From contig JAHQRK010000009.1 in the NCBI GenBank assembly GCA_019828595.1, positions 1,860,001-1,924,000 of the forward strand: a stretch of 64,000 nt of DNA, given 5' to 3'. This DNA comes from Aphanomyces cochlioides (lineage: Eukaryota; Oomycota; Saprolegniomycetes; Saprolegniales; Verrucalvaceae). A model generated the notes under the pieces. It did no database searches. It was not told the DNA's origin and saw only the letters and a program-made list of their open reading frames with translations. The position numbers were made by a program, and so were the translations under genes. How positions within the stretch are numbered: position 1 is the stretch's first letter; each line of letters begins with the position of its first letter. Positions 34,348 to 45,389 of this stretch are shown here, piece after piece.

Positions 34348-34740
34348 TTGGCTGAAATTATCTGGTCGCCAGAGCATTCGGAGCATTTGGTGTCGCAGGC
34401 CATGCTCGTGAAAAGAGCGCGGCGCCAGCGCCAACGGCGCTTCTTCACGATGCTTATGCTACGTGAAATGTTGCGTGAAAGAAACTACATACATTCAACT
34501 GCCCTTCTCAAAAACCAGCAGGATTCTGCTTGGTACATAATATATGAGTCGCAAGACGAGCCCTCCTTTATCGCTACTCTTTCTCTGACACCACCGTTTT
34601 GAGCAACCTTGTTGAAACGCTCTTCCACTTTTTCCCAGTCATTCCTCCCTAGTGGAAGGACGAACTTTGTTTGTTCTAGTAGAAGGTTTACAGAATTCAC
34701 ACACCACACTTTGCCTCGCCCACTTTTCTTGAGAATCTGC
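34348..34740 (+). pseudogene. Harbinger-type transposase N-terminal fragment
   Basis: The frame encodes RRQRQRRFFTMLMLREMLRE, then SAWYIIYESQDEPSFIATLS and LTPPF, ending in a stop; the next codons in another frame continue with LLKRF-like sequence. SAW-x-x-(L/I)Y-x-x-x-D-x-x-SFI is the pattern seen at the N-terminus of PIF/Harbinger transposases. The frame has no convincing ATG and ends where sequence like the IS630 element B terminal repeat begins (34747). Confidence 0.45.
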
Positions 34741-34746
34741 AATTAC

Positions 34747-34762
34747 GTCGACACCGTCCAGT
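34747..34762. mobile_element. Isolated terminal-repeat fragment of the IS630-like B family
   Basis: GTCGACACCGTCCAG here equals the inner part of the terminal inverted repeats of the element at 41599-43591. The outermost CAGTC is not preserved and no partner end was found nearby, so this is a remnant end. Confidence 0.45.
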
Positions 34763-35505
34763 AAATGAAATCCCTCAAAACTAGGTTTTGTATATTAAAT
34801 TTGGCAGTGTAAATTGCGTGAGTCTCTCACAAATCGCAAATTTGCAAAGACGAATTTTGGTTGTCGCAAATTTGAGTGCGTACTTTTATTTGAAAAATGT
34901 CTCACAAAACGGAAGAAATTTTCATTTGCGAGATTTTTGGCAGTCGTCCACTGGGAGATGCAGGAATTCACGACTTTTAATAAAATTATCAATGATTTTT
35001 AATAATATACCCAAAATTTAAAAACAGTTTCTTCAAGATTCTTGTAGAGGATTCATTTACGATTATATCTAAAAAGAAACTTGCAAAACGACCTAAACTT
35101 CCCAAACGATTCAAAGCTTGATATTTTTGGATAAGATACTTCATAAGGATATCAGTCGAGAAAAATCAACTTTTGTCATGTCTTGTTTGTTTTTTCAACG
35201 TCAAAGTCGGAGTTTTTAGGAATTTCTTTTAACTTTACATTAAAAAAAACCACATTCAAACCAATTCAATCCTTGATTTCATTGTTCTCAGCTGTAGACT
35301 GTACTTAAAGATATAAGTTTCAACGAAAAGTAATCGCAATGGGAAATGTCTTGGTTAGTTTTTGAAGCGACAAGTCAGACATTTTGGAACTTAAAGAAAC
35401 TTTTGTAAAAGTTGTATACCCCAAGAATCATGTGATTTTAAAAAATTTGAGGAATATTTTTTTAAAAAATAATGACGTATTTTTTTAAATTGTTGATTTC
35501 CCGTG
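34763..35505. other. No gene recognised
   Basis: AT-rich sequence with short frames on both strands and no recognisable domain. Confidence 0.3.
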
Positions 35506-35512
35506 TACTGCA

Positions 35513-35980
35513 GTGGTAATTCCTCGCCACACTAAAGACTCCTATCTAAGACTACAGTGCAGTGAACACCTTTCAGCAGTGGATTGCTTATTGTTTATAC
35601 TGTCGTTTCACACTGTTTTCTTGTGGGAACTGCCAAAACTGGTAGTCTCGATCCGCAGCCCAAGTCAATGCATAAATCACATGAGCGGCGTTACTGCGGA
35701 TAATTGGATCATGCTCATTGGTTTGTTTTTAAAACAGCAAGAACTGCTAGGAGTAAACTCGTCACAATTCATGCTTTACCTCAATTTGGTGTTTTCATTT
35801 GCTGATATTTTCGTGGTGATTAAAACTACTGTGAAAATTTTCACTCATTTCGATGAAAACAAACGAGGTCAAAATATAGTTTCATCCAGAATAATGATGT
35901 TCTCTGTGCTTATCGTTCTTGTTGCTATGGATGCAACTTCTGTATTTGTTAATGAAGCAAGAGTTTCGTGGGGCCAGTGA
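35513..35980 (+). CDS. Unrecognised multi-pass membrane protein or fragment
   Basis: An open frame of 155 codons begins at a GTG codon; the first clear ATG is internal, near 35680, so the true 5' end is uncertain and an upstream exon is possible. Four hydrophobic stretches suggest membrane helices, at about residues 23-45, 65-75, 86-107 and 126-143 (for example LYLNLVFSFADIFVVIK and IMMFSVLIVLVAMDATSVFV). A polar, basic loop (HFDENKRGQ) separates the last two. No family was recognised. It lies between transposon remnants and could be a surviving piece of a host gene. Confidence 0.35.
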   Translation: MVIPRHTKDSYLRLQCSEHLSAVDCLLFILSFHTVFLWELPKLVVSIRSPSQCINHMSGVTADNWIMLIGLFLKQQELLGVNSSQFMLYLNLVFSFADIFVVIKTTVKIFTHFDENKRGQNIVSSRIMMFSVLIVLVAMDATSVFVNEARVSWGQ

Positions 35981-35988
35981 CCAAAATA

Positions 35989-36493
35989 CTACTCCGTCCG
36001 GCTTGTTAATTGTCCACTTTCAAATTCTCTCTTGTCCTGTCTGAATTGTCCGATTTCAACATGATTGGACAAAAACAAAAAATACATTTTCATTGGAAGA
36101 AATTAAACGTTGTTTACAGAGCTACTTTGTCGAACATTGAGAGATAAGGAGCATCATCCCATTCGATTAACTCTTTGATCTCACCACGACGACGCTTGGA
36201 GGCTTTCGAAATGTGCTGCAAGGAATAGTCGTTACTACCACCACATTTCACGACTTCATGGAGGACCGTTTGCAAGGTCAAGTTGTGGCTGTGAGACGTA
36301 GCTCCGTGAATATCGCAATTCATCAATGTTTTTTTCATGGCGAAACAATGAATGTCCTCTCTTGTTATAGTATAATGATGTCACCTGGTACTTGAACTTT
36401 AAACCACGATAGCTCTTTTGTTTCTGTTCCATTCACTAATATTCGATCTGTCGAGACAAAGTCAATGTGGACAAATAAACCCGGACGAAGTAG
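35989..36493. mobile_element. TA-flanked MITE, 505 bp
   Basis: The left end reads CTACTCCGTCCGG and the right end, inward, CTACTTCGTCCGG, followed on both sides by TTGTCCAC a few bases in. TA lies outside both ends (35987-35988 and 36494-36495). This is a Tc1/mariner-type MITE form. A minus-strand open frame inside (36114-36338) has no recognised domain. Confidence 0.75.
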
Positions 36494-36495
36494 TA

Positions 36496-36854
36496 TCCAT
36501 TTCCGAGCAAACAGTTTAAAATCTCAACTCTCATTTGCATTGGTCTTTGATAGTATCATGTTGAGATGTGCATTGACGAGCGAGGACCTTAAGCTGTTGT
36601 AGTAAGTCTGAAATTGATGGAGAGCTACCTTGTCGTTATAAGCCAATGTAATGTGTGCATTTGAGTTAGTAGAATAGCTCCAATCAGAGTCTCCGAAATA
36701 ATTATTTATTATTTATTTCATGATTGGATATTTACAAATAAATAACTTGATACTTCGAAGTATATTCCCTGGCAGGAATAAATATATTCACACACAAAAA
36801 TATATTTATGCACATTAACTAAGGAGTATTCTAACCTTCATTAATCTTTTCATT
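36496..36854. other. No gene recognised
   Basis: AT-rich non-coding sequence between a MITE and a hAT fragment. Confidence 0.3.
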
Positions 36855-37432
36855 TCAGTTGATGTCATGAACATCCCACAAGAAAGAGTTTGCAAAAGTT
36901 GGTGAGTGAATCACATGCGCATCAATTGCTAAGCCCTCAACAGTCTCAGGATAATCAACGATGACCTCGTCGAAAATAGATCGCACTTGAGCGAAGCACA
37001 TTGAATCAGATAGAAGTGTTTCCGTGACCTTGTCGAGTTCACCAAGCTTTTGAGCTAAACCAATCAGTTCGTCATCTTGTTTTCGATGCAACAATTCCCA
37101 ATCCGGAAAATTATCGCCGCCATACGGATAAACCCCTTAATTTCGATAAAACGATGGATGAGCTCCATGTCGTCGAATTTCTCCTCTTTGCCTTGAGATT
37201 CGTGAGCATGCCAAGCTTTCTAGCGGGAACACCAAAATGTTAACTTTAACAAGCAAGGGTTCGCAAGACCACAACATATCTTGCACAACCAAGTTAAAGC
37301 GGTGGCTCGCACAACCACAACATTTTGTCGCAATTGACTGATTCGTGGAGCAGTTGTCACCAAAAAGAGCAGATACATTAGCCCAAGATTTACCAAAAAG
37401 ATCCAATACAAGCGTAATACTTTAGATGACAT
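36855..37432 (-). pseudogene. hAT transposase fragment
   Basis: Two frames on the minus strand carry GDNCSTNQSIATKCCGCASH and RFNLVVQDML, then ELIGLAQKLGELDKVTETLL, FDEVIVDYPETVEG and SPTFANSF. These match in order the catalytic and following region of the hAT transposase at 47.6-49.2 kb (GDNCSTN, CASHRFNLAV, KDYPDT). N-terminal finger and C-terminal dimerisation regions are absent. It is a truncated copy. Confidence 0.6.
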
Positions 37433-37862
37433 TTCAATTGGGAACTATATGAGACACGGTTTTTGACTTGTCATCGGAAATCGTATCTCAGTTGAGATAT
37501 CATCATTGTTTTGTCCAATCATTATTTTTTTCTCCATTAAAGTGGCTTCATTGGACAATATTGTAGAAGCCAAAAACTTCATCACAAGCGAATCGTGTCG
37601 AGATGAGCGAGAAGCTCCCTTGTGGAGTGGTGTGATGGAGCAGGGCACGTCCTTCGCCGTTCAAGCTCAAGAGGTACATCTAGCATGAAATATTCTTACT
37701 AATACGACGACAAGTAGACCTCAAACAAGCCCTGAAGATCGAGAAAGCTTGGTTTTTCCTTGGTGTGGTGATGTGAATCAAGGCGAGGACGCTCGAAAGA
37801 CCATGCCCGTAAGTAAAATGCAAATGTAAAATGTTCAACGTTATCATAGACCCATAGTCTAG
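37433..37862. other. No gene recognised
   Basis: Between the hAT fragment and the 3' end of the Crypton. Open frames lack recognisable domains; some sequence may be decayed hAT. Confidence 0.3.
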
Positions 37863-40080
37863 CTACAAGAGAGTCTGTTTCGCCGTTTTTGCTCGCTTTC
37901 TTGGCTTGCATGGAAGTTTTTTGTTGAAACCTTCGTGCTCTCTCACGAGCCGCGCAGCAGTTGTGACTTTCAATTGGACATCTCGCCGTATTTTGCCTGT
38001 ATGAGAGCTCGAATATACAATTTCGAAATACGATTTGACAATAGCGTAGGATTCAACAACGTCGAGCTCACTTGGATTCGAATCAACGCCACGTCCTCGT
38101 TCTGCCTTGAGATATTCGTGCAACCTCGTCATCAAATACTTCCATTGTGCGAAAATTGGCTGCTTGCACTCTCTTCGCAAGTCGAATGTAGATATTTTTG
38201 AGAAAGGAATCCTAACATCTACACTGGGGAAAGCAAAGTCGCAAGGAAGCATACTCAATCTGTCGCCGATTTGAACGATGGGATATTGTGGTCGCTCTGA
38301 ATCAACAGACATTGAATCCAATCGATTGTGTGTCTAGTCAGTATAGGGTAAGCTCGATAATAAGGTTGTACTTTACATTTTTTGAAATCATTGTCGATAC
38401 TATTCCAGCCACAGTTGTTTGGATGGTATTGGTAAGAAATTCACGAGTTATATTGCCTGCGGCCGCACCATGCTCTTCTAGAATACGACGAACACCCTCT
38501 AATACTGTGCCGGGAATATTCAAAAGGCTAGACAGATTCACTTCCAATTATTTTAACATTTCGACTTGAGGGGGGATGCCAGTCAGCTGCATATTTTTGA
38601 ACTCTGGCCAGAGACAAGCAGAGAAGCGAGCTCGTCAAGCATTGCTGGATTAGAAAACAACGGCGTTGATAATAGAGCATGATTGTAGGGTAGATTTTCA
38701 ATCAACCACTTGTGGTGATAGACAAGGCTCGCGAGAATAAGGTTTAAGAGCTCACAAATTGTTCGACTTGCAGGGAAACATCAATCGCACACCATTTTTC
38801 ACCGCGGTGTGCTCTGCATCAGCAAAATGAGGGGGCATCATTGTGAAATCACCACTATTTATTGGAAGACCAGCAACAACGCGGCCGGTGAATTGGTCTC
38901 CTGCTGACTCGTATCTAGAATAGCCTTGACTAAATTTAACAATATACTATCTTACCGAAAATAGCGTTCCATTACATTGCCAAGAGACCACCCGCACCTC
39001 AAACAAATACTAACGATAGATGGGCCTCCTGTAGACCCAGAACATGCATATGTCGCCACTCCTTTTCGATTGGAGTGCGTACCGATGTCCTTCTTTGCTG
39101 TCTTGTTCCCCAATTGATTATTCGTGATATGATTTTCTCCTGCAAGTTTGGACAAACTCTTGCCAAATCTATCGAATCACTAAGTCAATCTAATTTAACC
39201 TTTTGCTTCGATCCAGTAAAGAGACTTCCGTTGACGATCTGGGGATTGCAAGCCAAGTAAATTCCCAGGGCAACGAAAAGACACACAGCGGGATTCAACG
39301 GGTTGGCATAGCAATGCCTGGGATCTCGAATTGTAGTACCTTGAAGATCAATAAACTCCGAAATTTAATACACGTTCAATTTACCTTCTTGCTTTGTTTT
39401 GTTTTAATTAACTGAACTCCTATCGCGTCTTCTTCGATTGAAATGTGGTCAAACCTACCAAAGTTAATATACTTCAGAAATGCCTCTATGCTTACGGAAT
39501 CGTCTCAGTGGATTTTGACCTGCACATGAGATTCCAAGTGAAAATAAGAAATAGGTGGGTGAACCCCCCGTCATGCAGCATCAAGCTCCTCTCGCTGAAG
39601 TTTTGAAACTTCGAAAAGGTAAGTGGACGTTTCCCACTGCTGCCTTTGTCTCCAGACTGGAGATCGTCAGCAATTGTCTTTTTCGGTCCTAGATATGAAG
39701 TTGTGAATATAGATATTTGAATGACATGTACCTGAAAAGACCTCTTTCATGTCATCGCCATATTCCTCTGGAAGGGCAACGTTCTGATCCTTATAGAGGC
39801 TTTTGAGCGCGCTCCTGTAGCTAGATATTGTTCCTACTTCTACCTTTTTTTTTCGCACTGTCCACTCAATGAATTCGAGGAAGTCTAAATACCGAAAGAC
39901 ATTCAAATTGATGGTTTGGCCATCGGATTCCTGTTCAGAGGTCATCAGCAGTTCATGTTTTCCAACTCGCCGAGCCCACAACTTGATTTGATTGATACCA
40001 GATGTGTATCGCTTGCGGGTTGCCTCGCTGATCCTATTACGACGTGCTTCTTCAATCGTGAAGCCCAGGCGGCTTGACAT
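37863..40080 (-). pseudogene. Crypton transposon tyrosine recombinase
   Basis: From the ATG at 40080 the first exon (to 39732) encodes a core-binding domain (RKRYTSGINQIKLWARRVGK, TISSYRSALKSLYKDQNV). After a 43-bp intron comes GKRPLTFSKFQNFSERSLML, then FTHLFLIFTWNLMCRS with the first catalytic Arg. After another intron follow FDHISIEEDAIGVQL and HCYANPLNPAVCLFVALGIY. The last catalytic exons give GTHSNRKGVATYACSGSTGG (His and second Arg), LRCGWSLGNVMERYFRYESA (Tyr) and GRVVAGLPINSGDFTMMPPH. The C-terminal region holds ASLVYHHKWLIENLPYNH, LEEHGAAAGNITREFL and PCDFAFPSVDVRIPF. This is the Crypton order known from oomycetes. Frame breaks near 38790, 38600 and possibly 39350 suggest decay. Cryptons move by recombination and have no terminal inverted repeats, so the ends are undefined. 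Confidence 0.75.
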
Positions 40081-40600
40081 TCTGGTTGCAACGATGTGAA
40101 GAGTGAGAGTTTGTTTAATTTAAATATTCTTTGACATTTGATTGGCCCTGCCTCTCGTATCTCTTGTGAAATACATTTTCCTCCACCCATTGTAATCTCA
40201 TAATTTTATTTAAATCCATACAAATTGCAATATATTTTTATTCGAACTGTTAAAAATATTTATTGGAAACCTGAAAATGTATAGTAAAAAAGATACGCTC
40301 CGTTCAATATATCCCATAGAAAAATATGAAATATGGGTTTTGTGGATTCTTTGCAAGTTGTATTGAATCGTAAGATGATTATACAAATAATAAGGGCCTG
40401 TTCCAAGTAAAAGAAAAATCAGACGTGGCCAATCAAAATCGCTCCCGTCTGTTGAATTTCCATTTTGACTTTATCAGGTCAGAGAGGTCATAATCGTCTA
40501 ATAGCGCAGGGTGGTCCAATGTGGACATCTCATAGGTCAGATGTGCCTCATTTTTTAGCCAGTCTGCACAAGCCATGCAGTTGGCTCACCCTTCGCGGAA
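40081..40600. other. No gene recognised
   Basis: AT-rich sequence between the Crypton start and the Harbinger transposase. No terminal repeat was paired with confidence. Confidence 0.3.
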
Positions 40601-41598
40601 GAGTTCGTTGCAGTTCGTCAATGAACACATCCATTGCAATTGCAGCAGCCGCCCTTGCCGCTGCAACTGTGGCCACCATGGACGGGTGATGCTATCGTTT
40701 TCCATCCACGCAAACGTTCTCGTTTCGCAATGACACATGGAGAAGAATCAAGTGTGATCCGCTCGCAAATGGTTGGTTTAAGCGGAACCTACGTTGCTCC
40801 AGAAGTGTGTTTGAAGCCGTAGTGGCTCTTGACGAGAAGAAGTGGAATGAGGTCCATCACCGCTTGCACCGTAATGTCGTTTTTGACATCGACGACAGAG
40901 TGGCCATTGCCATACATTATCTAACTCATTGTGATGGATATGACCAAAGCGCTGCTGTGTTTGGAACAAGAGAACCGGGCATACATATACGTTAACCAAG
41001 TAGTCGATGTTATAAACTTATGCTATCTTCACGATGCCGTCAGTTTACCTTCAGCAAAAGACGAATCGAGTCGAGTGAGCACAGAGTTTGAAGCCATTGC
41101 TGGTTTTCCAAATGTATATGGCGCAATTGATGGAAGTCTTATTTCAATTAAACGATTCGCAGACTTTGATGGTTGGTACTGCAGAAAAGGTTTCCCTGCC
41201 TTCAATATGCAAAGTTTAGTTGGCGCTACATTGAAGTTCCGTTCATATTCGTTGCGTTCTGGTTCACAAAATGACAAAGCTGTGTTCAACAACTCCCTTT
41301 TTGGTAAAGAGTGTCACTGCATCGTTCCCCCATGTGGTTGTTTTTGGGTCGACGCGGGATACACATTGTTTGCCCACATCATGACGCCGTATCCAATCGA
41401 CATCTCCATGCCAGACAGTGAAGCACACTACAATTTGATTCACAGACGAACAAGAATGGTGGTTGAACAAGCATTTGGTTTGTGGAAGAACACGTTTCGT
41501 GTATTCAAGGCACCTCTACTCCATGGCACACCTGAGCAAATGAATGGCCAGTTTGATCAAAGCAACCTTGGTGTTGTATAATTGGTTAATTGAATTCA

Positions 41599-43591
41599 CA
41601 GTCGTCGACACCGTCCAAGACCCAAACTGAATGAGACATCCCAGACATAATTTTTGAGAACCTGTTGTGCGTCAAATCCCGTCAGTACTGTAAAAATGAT
41701 ATTAAGATATATTGAATTATGAAGTTATGCAAAGCTATTGAGTTTTAGTTTGAATCATCCGAGCTGCCACTGAATGAAATTTCCGAATCGTCTTCATCAG
41801 CCACGGTAAGACTGTCGTCCAAGGCATCCTGACGCTTGATGTACTCATGTAGCTTCAAGAGTTCATTGTTGGCTTTGCGGATACAACCGTGTATCTCAGA
41901 AGCTGTCAATGACAGGAACGCGTAATGAAGTCTCGTAAGTACATCCTTGAACGTTGTCTTACCTTTCACGTAGCGACGACCGACATATCCCTTCACGTTA
42001 GCCCATACCGTTTCGATGGGTTGAATGTTTGAGTGATGCGGCGGCGTATAGAGAGCAATATGGCCGTCACGCTTGGCCATGGCGCAGACAACAGGTATGA
42101 CATTGCTCTCAATGTACACGTGCAATTAGTCCCACAGCATAGACTTAGTTTCAGTATGCGTAAAATCAATTCCATATCTTTCACATGCGTCCATCATTAA
42201 CATCTTTTTGCTCCATTTTCTTGGCGTTTCCGGAGGGAGCGACTTGTGATAACTGGCATTGTCCATCACGATGCATGCCTTTTCAATTCCATGGACACGC
42301 AATTCGTTCAGCAAAACTCCAAACCATTGGACAAAATAGTTGCTGTCAAAGATTGCGTGATAGTCCTTGGGCAATTTATTTATTTTTGGACAATATCCAA
42401 TCCCAATAATATTGATGTAAGTTGTTTTTTACCACCTTCAAATATATCAAGGGCAACCAATTTTGAATTTTCATTTCCACCATCAATAATTGTAGCAATA
42501 AAGCAATAACGGCGATCTTTATGATAATCTTTCACGCTCTTGTCTAGCAAATCATCGGGATGAAAAATTGAATCATGATGCCGGGAATAATGATGATGAA
42601 TATATGATTCGTCCAAATATACCATAGTTGAACTTTTTTGACCATCACCATGACAAATATCCATAATATTTTGAACGTAAATATCCCGCAATAACTCGTT
42701 CTTTTTTGACATAACCAGACTGTGTGAACTACCAAGCTTTTTTTCACGTTTGAATCCATGATGTTAGAAGTACCGCTGTACATTCCTTTCACCAGATGCA
42801 ATAGCTTTGTCGGAAGAGTAACCACAAACATAAAATCATTCTCGAAAAGAAAATCCATGACATTTCGGGCCACTGCTCGTGCCCGCTCGAGACGACGATT
42901 TCGTACATATTCCTGTACCAAAGAGAAAACATGGTTGTTGTCGGGAAGTCGAGTTGGACGTGTCAGACGATTTGCTGGAGGGGCGACCACAATAACCTGT
43001 TTACTCTTCATAATATAATAATCGCTCCAAATTTGTTTAGCCAATTTGTCGCTACGGCCCAACATTTTGGCAATTGTTTCACTCGCATGGGTGCCCAAAG
43101 ATCGAAAATATGAGTGTAGGAAGAGAATGTCAAGTCTTTCGCCCTTTGACAGGGCACCGTCTCGTTGTTGCTGGACGTAGTGTTGGATTTCGGTGGTCAT
43201 GTCCGCGGTAATAGATGTAAAAGCGCTCATGGAAGAGGTCGATAAATTCGTTTATGGACTAACGAATGAGGAGTATGAGTTTCGAATAATTATAATGTTG
43301 AGGAGGTTTTTCGTTTTTAGAACATTTCTCTCATAATTTATACTGAGTTTCGTTCATTTATTAATTTGAAAAGGTTATTGAAATTTGCAAGATGTTTCCT
43401 TGTTTTTACAAACATTTTGAAATTTGATGAATTGTAATTACTTCGAGTAATAAGGTATACTGTTTCAAAGCTTGCTCGATATATATTTGGAATCTCCATG
43501 TTTTGTTCTATCTTCCCATATAATTTTATATAATTCCATAAATTAGTTATTATCTTAGGACCGTTTGGGTCCTGGACGGTGTCGATGACTG
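41599..43591. mobile_element. IS630-like element B, 1993 bp, with TCA duplication
   Basis: Inverted repeats read CAGTCGTCGACACCGTCCAA on the left and, inward from the right, CAGTCATCGACACCGTCCAG; both continue GACCCAAAC. TCA flanks both ends (41596-41598 and 43592-43594). The element interrupts the 3' end of the Harbinger transposase no. 2. It carries one transposase gene on the minus strand. Together with element A it shows CAGTC termini and a 3-bp TNA duplication. Confidence 0.8.
41745..43230 (-). pseudogene. IS630-like transposase (element B), wide second D to E spacing
   Basis: The ATG at 43230 opens a long frame with an N-terminal helical region (GERLDILFLHSYFRSLGTHA, then AKMLGRSDKLAKQIWSDYY). 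A frameshift near 42715 leads to TMVYLDESYIHHHY (first Asp), RRYCFIATIIDGGNENSKLV and LDIFEGGKKQ; another break near 42400 leads to KACIVMDNASYHKSLPPETP (second Asp). A stop at 42126-42128 is followed in the same frame by LYTPPHHSNIQPIETVWANV (Glu), GCIRKANNELLKLHEYIKRQ and an acidic Ser-rich tail. Counting from the second Asp to the Glu gives about 82 residues, far more than the 34-41 of classic Tc1/mariner and similar to the described DD82E (Sailor) group. All three acids are present but the gene is interrupted. Confidence 0.7.
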
Positions 43592-43800
43592 TCAAATTGG
43601 AACCCGACACTCTCTGAGTTCCAGCCAGATCCAAGAAGTGGATGCATGTTGGAGGTGATTTGATGTACCCTCATGAATTAAACTTGGTTGATGGCCCAAG
43701 AGCAAAACATATACGAGATTCGATGAAGCAATATTTGTATGACTGTGTAGTTGTCGAAGTTGATGAATTATATACTAATATTATTCACTGCATTTTGTCT

Positions 43801-44370
43801 TTCATGAAGTTCAGCAATTGCTCTTGAACATCAATCGTTTTGTCTATTGATTTTTTACTTTCAACAAGGAGAATTGCAATGGTCGAGAGTTGCTTGTTGA
43901 TTTTCTCCGTCATTGATTGCAACGGATTCATCATCTCTCCTTTATTTGCTGACATTGCGGCGGCGTCAACAAGTCATTTTGCCAATGTGTTACCCAGTGA
44001 AACAAGGCGGTTGGCAACGTCCGTTTTCTTTTGAGGGTTTGTTTGGCGTTTATTTTGTTGTAGTTGAATAGTTTCTTGGATTTTGCGCTTCCTGATATTC
44101 TCTTCAGTGGTCTTTTCGTCTGAAGAATCACTGTCGTCGCTTGAGTTATTGTCCATGTCGAATGACGACATCACATCGTCTCCAAATTCAATGTCCGAGT
44201 CCCTTTTTGTCTCCAAAACACTGAACTGGCTCATCCCAATACCTCGGAAGCACTATTTCTTTTTCCAAGTCGTTTCCTATTTCTTCAACGAAGTCTTGAT
44301 TTTGACATATTCATGCCTCAAATTATGCATTTTGTTCTTTAGGGAAAGCGATCCTATCTAATGAATCACC
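43801..44370 (-). pseudogene. Harbinger accessory gene no. 2, Myb/SANT-like, decayed
   Basis: The minus strand reads LKNKMHNLRHEYVKIKTSL, which fits the end of a Myb/SANT-like DNA-binding domain, then after stops MSQFSVLETKRDSDIEFGDD, an acidic Ser-rich linker, RKRKIQETIQLQQNKRQTN and, past another stop, LQSMTEKINKQLSTIAILLV. The gene is convergent with the Harbinger transposase no. 2, the same arrangement as in the element at 49.7-52.2 kb. It likely encoded the partner protein of that transposase. The N-terminal part of the domain was not found. Confidence 0.5.
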
Positions 44371-44409
44371 GTTGATAGATATTGAAGGAGCTTGCATACC
44401 TTTTTGTCT

Positions 44410-44540
44410 AACAGGAGCTTAAAATTAGTATGATGACCAGAGTTAAATATATCTCGAATATTTATTCAGAAACAACCCATTTGGAAACTATATCTCTGAT
44501 ATTTATCTTCTTGGTCATGACCGCAAAATTTATATTTTAT
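44410..44540. repeat. Dispersed repeat, inverted relative to 52.7 kb
   Basis: Sequence around TTAAAATTAGTATGATGACC to GGTCATGACCGCAAAATTTA is the reverse complement, with changes, of about 52690-52805. It is AT-rich and non-coding, and may be the end of a transposon family that also includes the repeat at 45114. Confidence 0.55.
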
Positions 44541-44818
44541 CCGACATTTTCTTGTGAATGAATGTGTTCACTCCCTTTGCAGACAGTGGCTCCGAAAAAT
44601 ATATTGGTATGAAATAAATATATTTCTCATAAATATATATATATTTCACAATCGAGCAAATACAAATATATTTATTTCGATGAAATAATTTCAAATATTT
44701 GAGTGGTCATTACGTTCGCTAAGCACAACAGTTTTGGGACCATTGATAAGTTGAATGTTTTAGAGCCATTCAATCAGTATAAGCCATAGGATAGCCACTC
44801 CGTTCATTGTCAAACGCA

Positions 44819-45190
44819 ATGTCTAAACAACAAGTCCTCTCTGAGGGCGGACAAATTGCCCGCTCTTACTTTACTCCGATTGCCCCTGGCAGTATTCAGT
44901 ACATATGCACTTGTGGCAAGCTGCAAAAGAAGAATCCCAACGGGTACAGCAATCTTCTTTCTCATATTCAAAAATGCCATTCAGAGGCTTTTCGACAGGC
45001 TCCAGCGAGCAGCCCCATTTCTTTACCCCCAAAGTAACTACAGTGCATGGCTGCTTGGATTGGATTATCAATGTTTTGCATCCCTTCTCTATGTTTCAGG
45101 ACATATTGACAAAAATACAAACACTCGTTGTCATCACTCCTGCCAAGGTCAAGACTATCATGCTCCATGATGAGAGCCATCTCGACTACT
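44819..45190 (+). pseudogene. hAT transposase N-terminal fragment with BED finger
   Basis: The ATG at 44819 starts MSKQQVLSEGGQIARSYFTP, followed by a BED-type finger (CTCGKLQKKNPNGYSNLLSH, then IQKCH). In the next frame the sequence continues VHGCLDWIINVLHPFSMFQD and ITPAKVKTIM. These parts align in order with the finger and following segment (KIHGWIDIIVNGLHPFSICE, LQKYMRKL) of the hAT transposase at 47.6-49.2 kb. A frameshift near 45030 separates them and the catalytic domain is missing. Confidence 0.6.
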
Positions 45191-45389
45191 AGAGCGGTCA
45201 TTACAATGTTTACATGTCTTGTGATGCCTGATTTAAGCTTGAAAACAAGATTTTCGGTGTCCTATTGTGAAAGAAAAATGAAAAAACAGAATATTTTATC
45301 CTGGTCATAAAACGACCAAAAATGAACTATGACCGCAGTCATGACCGAGAAAACTCCATATAGTTCCGAAAAATATATCTGCAAAATAT
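45114..45389. repeat. 276-bp dispersed repeat (copy 1)
   Basis: This stretch is almost identical, with about five or six differences, to 52807-53082 in the same orientation. It includes the last codons of the hAT fragment and non-coding sequence with several GGTCAT motifs. Equal length and high identity indicate a recent copy. Confidence 0.85.

Larger units (their letters stand above)
40620..43800 (+). pseudogene. PIF/Harbinger transposase no. 2, split by IS630-like element B
   Basis: Frames from about 40720 give RSVFEAVVALDEKKWNEVHH, then DDRVAIAIHYLTHCDGYDQS. After a shift near 40965 the main stretch reads VYGAIDGSLISIKRF (first Asp), LRSGSQNDKAVFNNSLFG (second Asp), CGCFWVDAGYTLFAHIMTPY and RTRMVVEQAFGLWKNTFRVF (Glu). 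This is the complete DDE triad of the DDE_Tnp_4 family. The C-terminal end is cut at 41598 by an inserted element; protein similarity resumes after 43594 with a tail containing GPRAKHIRDSMKQYLYDC. The frame needs further shifts near 41575 and 43620. An Ala-rich stretch near 40620-40690 may precede the true start. Confidence 0.7.
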
